64,000 nucleotides of DNA from Lasiosphaeris hirsuta (lineage: Eukaryota; Ascomycota; Sordariomycetes; Sordariales; Lasiosphaeriaceae): NCBI GenBank assembly GCA_030549175.1, contig JAUKUA010000002.1, positions 6,138,001-6,202,000 on the forward strand, written 5' to 3'. Shown one piece after another: positions 56,007 to 64,000 of this stretch. Position 1 is the stretch's first letter; every line of letters begins with the position of its first letter. Under the pieces are notes generated by a model. It was not told the DNA's origin, ran no database searches, and saw only the letters and a program-made list of their open reading frames with translations. The translations under genes were made by a program, and so were the position numbers.

Positions 56007-57682
56007 CAAAATTATCAAAATCGAAAACAAATTATGAAATTATGAAATAATGGACATATGATTACATCTTTCATGCGTTGACTGCGTTGAGTGAAGCCAT
56101 GTGACACTGCACAGACACACAGGGATGCAAGACAAGACAAACACCCAATAATGGCATGTTGTAAAGGCTGCTTCGATCTGGATGAGGACGCCAAGCCGAT
56201 GGAAGGCGGGCAAGGTGAGATAGCCACCCACCGCCTCAGGCTGCAAAAGAGGGCAACGCGCTTGCAGCTCAAATTGGTGCTTCAAAGCACGTGTTTTGGC
56301 TCCACCTTTCACATATGCAAGAAAATTCGCAGCCGTGCACGGACCAGGTATTTCTGGGTATAAATGCCTCCCTCCCTTTCCCATTTCTTCCGTCTCTTCT
56401 CTTTTTATTTTCTTCATACTTACCTTGGTTGGCTGTGCGGAGATCATGAACACCGCGCAGTGTGAAGGGTGGCCTGCATTGCACATCGTGGCGCTCCCCT
56501 TCAGGAACTGTCCTTCGGGGCCGTTCCAACCGGAATTTTTGATACCCAACTCTTTTTTCACTTTGTGCTTGTCTATTAGTCAGGCCATGGAGAAGAATGA
56601 TCTGTGAAAGCTCCGAATGCCTGAATTCCCGAGTTTTGCCGGTATGAATAGCGATTGATCATTCCCGTGTCCGTGTGGTGCCTGGTGATCGGAATCCGTG
56701 CTGGAAGACCTGGCTCCAGATAAATAAATCACCATTCAAGTCATCTCACGAGCGCTGCCGCTCCTTAGAAAGACGCCTTCCCCCGCTGCGCGTGCGCTAG
56801 AATTGATGGGACCAGTGTAATCTATAAAGTCATCATGATGCCATACTCAGCTTTAGGCTCTTGCACTTTTGAGAAGAAGGACGGAGCTTTGAGCATCATT
56901 GGCAATGAGACGACACGAAGGCTGAGCAAAATAATGTAACTGCAAAATTGTTATGAATTGCGGCAGGCTCTTGCGACGAGGGCAAAGAAGCAAAATGCGA
57001 GGAACCAAAGTTGAACGCGGCCGCCAGAGCGGCTGACTATATCAAGGTACAATGGCTATCATGCCTCGAATCGAGTCAACTCAGCGATCCTTTCAGTATC
57101 ATAATGTCACGAGTTTGTAACCTCTACTGATTCCCAACGTGTCCATGAGTATCATAACGAACTCTCGACGCGGGTGCCCAGCAATGGGTCAATGGAAATC
57201 GATCTATGCCAATGCGAAAACGTCCACACCAATAGAGAAAATGGCGGCGGACGTCGATAGCACGTTGCGAGCAACGCGCTGTTTGGCAAAATGCTGTCGG
57301 CTTGCGCCTAAAGCTGTATCCTCTGCGGTTTGGAAGGAATGGAGGTGAGAGGGAGGCAGATTGGGGCTTGATGAGCGAGCTGCCTCGGCAAGAGGATCAG
57401 CCGCTAGCAAGCTCTGGACCACTGCTGAAGAGGGTACGTTGTCGATAGATCCATGATCTATTCCATCGTGTCGCATGTTTTCCGGCGCGATCACCAAACT
57501 CCATGAATCAAGGCCACCCAGCCTTTACTACGACTGGAACCACACAGAGGGTCTGCATTAACTCGGCTCAATTGATGTCGGCTTGCTCTATAATACAGCG
57601 TCGTATCTCCGACGCGGGGAATCGGTCAAGGAAAACATCGTCTGAGCTTGTTGATACAGCGTCACCACCGCGGCTGGGTCGT
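56007..57682. other. Intergenic, no gene seen
   Basis: About 1.7 kb between the receptor gene and Atp18. Open frames around 56040-56561 and 57139-57497 show no motif. I see no RNA gene. Confidence 0.4.
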
Positions 57683-58087
57683 CTAGTGGGAGCTCGACTT
57701 GGCGTAGACGTTTCTGGGGTCGTTCTTCCACTCAGCAGCTGGTGCTGTGTCAGTACTCGATCAAGGTTTGTTGGGGAGTGGGAACTCGGGACGTACTCTG
57801 GCTCATTGATGTCTGAGCAGCGTTGACGCCATAGGCGATGACCAGGCCTGCGCGGTCGGGTCAATGGTCCGTAGCAGAAGATGGGGAGGTGTAGCGCGTC
57901 ATGGCCGGGTGAGGGCCAATCGAGGCACAAAGGTTCAAGGCATACCAGCGACGAAGAAGGGGGCCATCGGTTTCACTGGGGGCAGCAGGTCAGCAAACAA
58001 GCGTCCGACTCAGAGCGAGACACCATCAATTGACGTACACACTGGCGCCGGGAACTTCTTGAGGGGAGTAATGCCGAACCAAGACAT
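57683..58087 (-). CDS. ATP18: Mitochondrial ATP synthase subunit i/j (Atp18)
   Basis: A small gene of four exons (58087-58039, 57975-57946, 57847-57797, 57738-57683) giving 61 residues. Seen: MSWFGITPLKKFPAPVLKPM, then APFFVAGLVIAYGVNAAQ, a single membrane helix, and AEWKNDPRNVYAKSSSH. The FP.PVLKP...PFF.AG start and the KNDPRNP-like end are typical of the fungal subunit. All three introns keep the frame and use GTACGT, GTATGC and GTACGT donors. Known: an inner-membrane subunit of F1Fo ATP synthase near the dimer interface, built without a cleaved presequence. It is divergent from the NIPSNAP gene, another mitochondrial protein. Sure of the family; splice sites are well supported. Confidence 0.88.
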
Positions 58088-59021
58088 CGTTACGGTATCT
58101 GTGGTTGATGGAGGAAGAGGTCTGTCGAATTGGTGGTGGAAGGAGAAAGCTTTTGATGTCAAGAACGAGCGGTTTTTGCAGTTCCGGCTTCCGAAGCAGC
58201 GATTCCTGACTCGTGGTGGACACCGAACAGCAGAAGCTGCTAGCCGAGAATTGTGGCGGCCTGGATTCCCAGGTGTGAAGAGAATGGAAGCTTGGCCCCA
58301 GCCCCCCGGAAGCGCGGGAATGTTTCTCCATCCCCACCTGCCCTCCCTCTCCACAGCCGTGAGGTGGGCCAGTGGACTTGTGTGACATCATTCCCCGCAC
58401 TTTCCAGCCTGGCCGTTGCTGGAGCGCACCTAGAGCACCCCTGCGAAACCAGGGCCAAGCTCCAAGCACCTGCCTCCCCCAGCTGTCCTTCTCGTTTGCT
58501 GCTTGTCTGCTGCCTCTCCTCACCGTCGACCTCCTCCAAAGTGCGGGGTGTACAGTCGCAGTGCCATCTCTCATCCAATTAACCTGCATCGCTCCCCTCC
58601 TCTTCCATTCTTCCTCCTGTACGAAGCGCATCTAGATCTGCTCTGCCGTCTCTGCTGTGACCTCCGCTCTGCCGCGATACCTCGCTGCACAAACTGCCCC
58701 AACCGGGACGCCATCCCATCCGACCTCTTCTTCTGCCGTGCTGCTCCTGCTACGGTTACTGCTGCTGTGTCTCTCTCTCTTCACCCGACAACCCGTCCTT
58801 TCGCCAAATTCGTCCGACCATACAAGAATCGCACGAGTCGCCGCTCAAATCGTTCGGGAAAACAACGCGTGCCACCACGAGGTCGTCTTTGTTCCTCATC
58901 ATTGGGATATCGGCTATTCGAGCTATAACTCTGCGGCAGCGTCTCTTTTCGACGCCTGTACCGCATTTCCCTGCTTCGCCGTACCGGCATCAAATCGATC
59001 TCGGCATCAACAACACCAACA
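58088..59021. other. Divergent spacer, long 5' leaders likely
   Basis: This is the head-to-head spacer between Atp18 and the NIPSNAP gene. Its right half is C/T-rich, typical of a strong fungal promoter and leader (for example 58480-58800). Open frames there show no motif. No RNA gene is seen. Confidence 0.4.
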
Positions 59022-60149
59022 ATGCTATCTCAGCGTGTAGCCCGGGCCGCCACTGGCATGGCTGCCCGCCATCAGCAGGCGCGCGCCTTCAGCTCATCGC
59101 TCGTGGCACAGTCGAAGCACACCCCCTCGCTCGGCGACATCGAACCGGACACAGTGGAGAGATTCAACAGCCGGCAGAAGAAGTTCCGGGAGCAGCTTGC
59201 GGAGGCACAGAAGCAGCGGGATGCCAGTGCGTTGTCCTCGTCCGTCCCCTCTTATATTCGCAGTGCCGCTCAGGGCCTCGGATCACTAAGCACAGCACCC
59301 TGCGCAGGGAACGCGGCCAAGGCGGCCGAACGGGAGCAGGACCGCAAGGCCGGTCCCCTAACCAACCTCATCTACGGGACCAAGGAGGGCCGTGAGATGG
59401 ACGCACAGATCGAAGCGAGTTTCAGTCAGGTGCTGGCTCGCGGTAAGTACGTTCACTCGATCGTCTTTCACGACGTCAAGCCCGAATGCGTTGATGAGTA
59501 TGTCGACCTGGTCGGCAAATGGTACCCCGCCATGGCGAGCATACCAGAGAATAAGGTTCATCTTGTTGGGAGCTGGCGGACTGAGGTCGGCGACTGCGAC
59601 ACCTTTGGTAAAGTTCCGCTGCCTTCTCCTTGGGTGTATCCCCGTACTGATGTTTTCCCCGCAGTCCACATCTGGGAGTACCAACGCTACCAGGGCTACC
59701 ATGCTTCGCTCCACTCGATCAGACACCACCCCGAGTACCCCAAGTTTGAGGCGAAGCTCCAGACCCTGATCAAGGGCAAGAACAGCTCCCTGATGCAGGA
59801 GTTCAGCTTCTGGCCCACAACGCCTCCCCGCCAACTGGGTGGCCTCTTTGAGCTCCGCTCTTACACTCTGCACCCAGGCAACCTGCTCGAGTGGGAGACA
59901 CACTGGCGTAGGGGTCTCAAGGCGCGCCGCGAGGTTATGGAGGGTGTCGGTGCGTGGTTCGTGCAAATTGGCGACCTTAACACAGTCCACCACCTGTGGC
60001 AATTTGCAGATCTCGAGGAGCGCAAGGTCCGCCGCGAGAAGAGCTGGGGTATCGAGGGATGGGCTGATACAGTTCACAAGACAGTCCCCTTGATTGAGAA
60101 GATGAAGAGCCGGATTTTGATCCCGATGCCTTGGTCGCCTGTGGCTTAG
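59022..60149 (+). CDS. NIPSNAP family protein, mitochondrial
   Basis: Three exons (59022-59226, 59308-59607, 59665-60149) give 329 residues; the first intron (81 bases) is in frame, so retaining it would add 27 residues. Seen: an N-terminal MLSQRVARAATGMAARHQQA that fits a mitochondrial presequence; EPDTVERFNSRQKKFREQL; GPLTNLIYGTKEGREMD, a family mark; and two ferredoxin-like NIPSNAP domains (VHSIVFHDVKPECVDEYVDLV with WEYQRYQGYHASLHSIR, and FELRSYTLHPGNLLEWETHW with HHLWQFADLEERK). It ends SRILIPMPWSPVA. Known: the family is linked to mitochondrial quality control and vesicle traffic; the molecular activity is unclear. Likely in the matrix. Confidence 0.9.
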   Translation: MLSQRVARAATGMAARHQQARAFSSSLVAQSKHTPSLGDIEPDTVERFNSRQKKFREQLAEAQKQRDASALSSSVPSYIRSAAQGLGSLSTAPCAGNAAKAAEREQDRKAGPLTNLIYGTKEGREMDAQIEASFSQVLARGKYVHSIVFHDVKPECVDEYVDLVGKWYPAMASIPENKVHLVGSWRTEVGDCDTFGKVPLPSPWVYPRTDVFPAVHIWEYQRYQGYHASLHSIRHHPEYPKFEAKLQTLIKGKNSSLMQEFSFWPTTPPRQLGGLFELRSYTLHPGNLLEWETHWRRGLKARREVMEGVGAWFVQIGDLNTVHHLWQFADLEERKVRREKSWGIEGWADTVHKTVPLIEKMKSRILIPMPWSPVA

Positions 60150-60560
60150 GCCTGTCTCTAGGATAACAGTCGCGCGATTGCGACCTGGGTTTGTTATTGA
60201 AAGGAACGCAGGACATGTACATGGAATAATAGGGGCCTTCAGGGCGAGATTACTTATTTGGGCGCGGGACTACGGTCACTGGCATTTGCTCTTTTGTACC
60301 ACGGAAAGTAGATGAATGTAAAGAAAGCTAGGCAGTAACGGAATTATCAGACCTGCCATCCCCACTGATTCTATTGGTAAAGCTTCTCAGCCTTGGCAAT
60401 GCCTGAAACAACACATGAATCCCTTTGTATAATACGTCCTGTCCAACTCCAGCATGTTGGAACAGCAGTCATAGTCATCGACGCCGTCCCCGCCGCTCAT
60501 TTCGCGGCGCACTACCATGGCGCCCCGAAATCCTGGACCCAAAGAGCCCCCATCTGATCT
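60150..60560. other. Spacer between convergent genes
   Basis: This stretch contains the 3' ends of the NIPSNAP and Rogdi genes. I see no gene. No clear terminator motif is identifiable. Confidence 0.4.
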
Positions 60561-61834
60561 CTAATCCTCCAGCTCTTCTCCCATGGCAGCAGCAAGATTC
60601 CGCCTCGCCACGCCCAGCGTTGTCCCGAGCGCCGTCAGCTTAGACGACAGCGAGAGCAAACTCGGATCCGCTGTCTCCACCCGCACTTTTTCTCTCACAA
60701 ACACCTCCACCTCTTTCTTGCCAGGACCGACGCCGCCGCCCGAGGCGGAGGGGCCAGGGAACGAGGTGTGTCTCGCCGGCGCGGCCCCGACCCTGCTGCC
60801 GCCGCCGCCGCCGCCGTGGTTATGCTCTCCCCCACTCACCCCGCTGTCCTCGCAGCAGAAGCCAAAGATGCGCTCCGACTCGTCGTGCTCCAGCCGCCGC
60901 GTCGTGCCGATGGCCAGCGCCAGCTTGGTCCCGAAGTTGACAGGCGCGTCGGCCGGCTCGAGGCTGCGCAGCCACAGCACCAGGCAGCTGTCCTGGATGC
61001 CGAGATGGAAGCTCAGCGGGGGCACGCCGCCGTTGGCGTGGTGCTGGTGCGGCGGCCAGAGCGGCGGGGTGAAGTGCGAGCCGGCCACCGAGCGCGTCGT
61101 CCAGGCTGGGTCGGCTGTTGTTAGGGGCGGGCCCTTGAGCAGGGAGGAGGATTCGGCGAGCGATTGGGCGAGCAGGCGCAGCTGGGTCGCGATGAATTGC
61201 GGGGACGAGGTGGATGGGTTGGTGGTGCTGGGAGGCGGGGTGGAGGGGTACGAGTAGGAGAGGGTCAGGGTCAGGAGGTCGATGGAGTGGGTGAGGAGGG
61301 TGTGGAGGGAGGTCAGGGAGGCGAGGTGGATTGGGTGGTCGGGGTTGATATGGAGGGTCTGGGTTGGCAGGGTGCGCATGCGGAGGTAGATGGTCTGGGG
61401 AGTCAAGGGGTTAGCTGTGGGTGCTGCGAGATGGAAAAGAATGCGATGGACAAACTCCTTTGACAATGCGTGTCCCCACACGGGTGACATGCCCCTTTAC
61501 AGTTTCATTGCGGGGTGTGCTGACCACCAGGGTGCTCCCGGGGTCTATCGGCGCAAGAAGCGCATAGCAGTCCTCGAGGCCGTGCTTGAGGTTGGTGAGG
61601 GTGTCTTGTAGCTCCTGGACAAGCCACTCGCATTCGCGGGCCTGTGTAGTCGGCACAAGAGGGGATTCAATCAGCACCCATGACGAAGCAATATCTGCAT
61701 CCATGGCTCTCTCCGAATGAAACGAATGAAAGAAAACCGCAAGGCCATGATCCCGGGAGTCAGCTCACCTGCGATGCCTCGACCGCGGCTTTAAACGCAT
61801 CAGGCGCAATAGGTGGCCATATTTCTACAGACAT
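60561..61834 (-). CDS. Rogdi / RAVE complex subunit Rav2 homologue
   Basis: Three exons (61834-61769, 61641-61456, 61394-60561) give 361 residues. Seen: MSVEIWPPIAPDAFKAAVEASQ, then ARECEWLVQELQDTLTNLKHGLEDCYALLAP, the opening helix of the family; TIYLRMRTLPTQTLHINP; LHTLLTHSIDLLTLTLSYSYP; WTTRSVAGSHFTPPLWPP; LSFHLGIQDSCLVLWLRSLEP; and a C-terminal VREKVRVETADPSLLSLSSKL. A poly-Gly and Ser/Gly-rich insertion (about residues 255 to 290) is unusual. Known: Rav2/Rogdi takes part in RAVE-dependent assembly of the V-ATPase on vacuolar and endosomal membranes. It is head-to-head with the Pop7 gene. Confidence 0.86.
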
Positions 61835-62345
61835 GTTTGCTGGCTTGTGAATTGCCAGTGACTCGTCGTGGCTCAACAGGCACCCATACTCCAGCGTGCT
61901 GGATAGGTGGGGCGGTGATGGTGATGGATGGTGCCTGGCAGCGCTTCAAGAAGAAGAACAGGTCGACAGCTTCAGCTGCGCGCATTGGTGGTTCGATGGC
62001 CAGAATCAGTAATGACGTGGGGAGAGCATCCGTCAAACGCCGACCCCGAAATGGCAGGCGGTGAGTAAGTGGGACCTCTTGGCGCCCCTGCGTAAGGTCT
62101 TGGCATTCCGGGGAGAACTTGCCCTCGTGCCCCACTGGCCCTTGTGTCAGTCCCGCGAACGGATTTCGACTTTGCGATCTCCCGTCGCGAATTTTCTGTC
62201 GAGCCAAGGTGTCGCTATATTCCTCGATTCTGGCCAACACAAATGGTTCCTCAGATTCATATGCGCTACTGCTGTCCTTAAAATCACCTCAATTCTTCGT
62301 CAACGGGAGACAAACAGCTTGCCGTCACGCATCCCGAAGCGTAAG
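61835..62345. other. Divergent promoter region
   Basis: This is a 511-bp head-to-head spacer between the Rogdi homologue and Pop7. I see no gene; both flanking genes are housekeeping. Confidence 0.4.
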
Positions 62346-63051
62346 ATGCCTTCAAACCAAAGTATGGAACCCGGCGACCCCAAACCACTGGTCAACCGGC
62401 CCGAAGCGAAGCTGCCTCGTCTACCAAAAGGTATCACCACCCTCTCCCTCTTCCAACGATCTCTAACCCGACCCTCATGCAGGCTCCCGCATCCACAAAC
62501 GCTCCCTCCCCTCTCTCTCGCACACCCGGCGCCAGCCCGCCAAAGGCGCAGCCACGAACAGCAGCAGCAGCAGCAGCAGCTCCTCCAGCGCGCAGCTGCC
62601 CGGCTGCGACCTCGACGGCTACCGCATGCCGCCTCGCGCGCCGCACACCGTCCTCATCAAGGTGACTTCCTCGGCGCCCTTCATGTCGCTGGTCAAGCGC
62701 GTCCGCGCCGGGCTCGACACAGGCCCGCAAAAGACAAAGGGGCTGCCCCTGACGGCGCGGATCGCCGCGCTGGGGGTGGGTGGCGCTGCCGCCACGATAG
62801 AGGAAGCCCGGGGCCCCATCACCGACGCCTTCGACGACGTGGTCCTCGTGGCCACGGGCCGGGCGATCCAGAAGGCGCTGGAGGTGGGTGCGTTTTTCAT
62901 TCGCAACAAGGAGCTCGTGGTGCTGTTCCGGACCCGGTCGGTCGCGGCGATTGACGATATCGTCGCTGAGGACGAGGATGCCGACGTGGAGGACCAGGTT
63001 CGGGTTAGGCACGTCAGCTGCGTCGAGGTTGGGATTCGGTGGGCAAAGTGA
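62346..63051 (+). CDS. POP7: RNase P/MRP protein subunit Pop7 (Rpp20, Alba fold)
   Basis: Two exons (62346-62430, 62483-63051) give 217 residues; the 52-base intron splits LPKG from SRIHKRSLP. Seen: an N-terminal LPRLPKGSRIHKR motif typical of fungal Pop7; a poly-Ser tract from an AGC repeat; VLIKVTSSAPFMSLVKRVRAGL; DDVVLVATGRAIQKALEVGAFF, the Alba core with the GRAI motif; and VRHVSCVEVGIRWAK at the C-terminus. Known: the protein binds the RNA of RNase P and RNase MRP in the nucleolus, paired with Pop6. Start chosen at ATG 62346 because upstream in-frame sequence (from 62061) has no family similarity. The Ser-rich insert is longer than usual. Confidence 0.87.
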
Positions 63052-64000
63052 GGGTTCATGGGAGTAGGTTTACTTTGCAGCATGGTGCTATAGGTATTAC
63101 TTCAGCGGCAACGCGTCTTTCATGGGGGATTGCATGGCTCCAGGCGTTTGTTTGGGTGGGTGGACTTCATGTCGGCGTTGGTATGTTTACAGCTCTATTC
63201 AGGGATATGATTTGAGCTCACATTATTCGCAACAAGATTGTATTCAGGTGTCCACACATCGCTGCTGCTAGGCGGATATCGGTAGGGAGAGTCAGGCGGT
63301 CACACAGACACGGCAACCGTGCGAGGTTACAAATCGACAGGGCCAGGTCAGGTTACAAACCGCCACAGACTCGACTCGCAGTGTTACATTCTCCAATAGC
63401 AGCTATGTCGAGAACCACGGTATAATATCCCAGATAGATAGTGGCTCTACTGGCTGTCAGATACCCTAGGTGTATGCACAGACAAATCGGTCATCTGAGT
63501 AAAAACAAAACAAGGAATGTCTACACCAAAAGACGTCAGGTTTTAGCCATCGCTCATCTTCGTCAATCAGGAGAGGTGCCCTAGAAATGTTGCGTGCTTC
63601 GTCATAGTGGAAGCTCTGTCACTCATCGCCAAGGGGATGGCGTCAACACCCCTATATCTCAGCGTCATCGTGTGATATTGCTTTGACAGCGCGTTTCCCT
63701 CCCCTCTCTCCGGGAAACGATCGACTTGAGATTCCTGCTCACGAATCTCACCCGGGTGATCCCATCATGCCGCCAAACCACGATCGACAGGCGACCGTCC
63801 AAGTGCCCGGAAAGGGCAGAGAAGGTTGTACGACTCTGGGTGAAGATCGCAAAACGCCAGCGGCAACAGCCGACGAGGGCGATTTACCTGCAACAAAGAA
63901 CCAGCAGGTCGGTTTCAACTTATAAGGCGCGGCTTCTGGCCATCGGCCGACTTGGGCCTCCGTAATGGGCCGCTCAGATGCGACTGAGTAAACGGCCACA
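63052..64000. other. Intergenic, no gene seen
   Basis: This stretch runs to the end of the window downstream of Pop7. Open frames at 63683-63965 have no motif. I see no RNA gene. Confidence 0.35.

Noticed and set aside
1..64000. CRISPR array, bacterial operons or ribosome binding sites
   Set aside because: Introns, gene families and spacing are those of a fungal nuclear genome; no regularly spaced repeats are present.

Overview
The window is nuclear DNA of a filamentous ascomycete, most likely a Sordariomycete. Genes carry short GT-AG introns of about 50 to 120 bases, coding regions are GC-rich, typical fungal families are present (Zn2Cys6 regulator, highly reducing polyketide synthase, FSH1 hydrolase, Pth11-type receptor), and transposon remnants are AT-rich with stop codons that look like C-to-T changes, the mark of repeat-induced point mutation (RIP). 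I placed splice sites by hand so that domains read through. The spliced lengths of the intact multi-exon models are multiples of three.

Layout. 1-5.9 kb is a graveyard: the start of a Fot1/pogo transposon, a broken membrane-protein gene, two 3' ends of a Tad-like LINE, a broken amidase gene, a MITE and short repeats. 5.9-20.1 kb holds enzymes: an FSH1-type hydrolase, an Old Yellow Enzyme, a zinc alcohol dehydrogenase, a secreted GMC oxidoreductase, an MFS exporter divergent from an FAD monooxygenase, and a DUF3237 protein. 20.4-25.4 kb has a RIP-mutated Fot1-type transposase and a decayed CorA-like gene. 25.9-31.9 kb has a GNAT acetyltransferase, a large repeat-containing cysteine/tryptophan-rich protein and a second CorA-like gene.

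33-53 kb is the strongest candidate biosynthetic locus: an Af470-like monooxygenase, a Zn2Cys6 transcription factor, an FAD monooxygenase, a polytopic membrane protein, an EthD-domain protein and a highly reducing polyketide synthase (KS-MAT-DH-vestigial methyltransferase-ER-KR-ACP, 2399 residues, no release domain). The FAD monooxygenase and membrane protein, and the EthD gene and synthase, form two head-to-head pairs. A plausible reading is that the synthase makes a reduced chain that the EthD protein and oxygenases tailor under control of the local regulator. The product cannot be read from the sequence.

54.8-64 kb returns to housekeeping: a Pth11-like receptor, mitochondrial ATP synthase subunit i/j (Atp18), a NIPSNAP protein, the Rogdi/Rav2 V-ATPase assembly factor and the RNase P/MRP subunit Pop7.

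Three otherwise intact genes (FAD monooxygenase at 16.9 kb, regulator at 36.8 kb, membrane protein at 43.0 kb) contain four reading-frame breaks in G/C-rich runs. Each is repaired by one additional base, so homopolymer under-calling in the assembly is more likely than real mutation.
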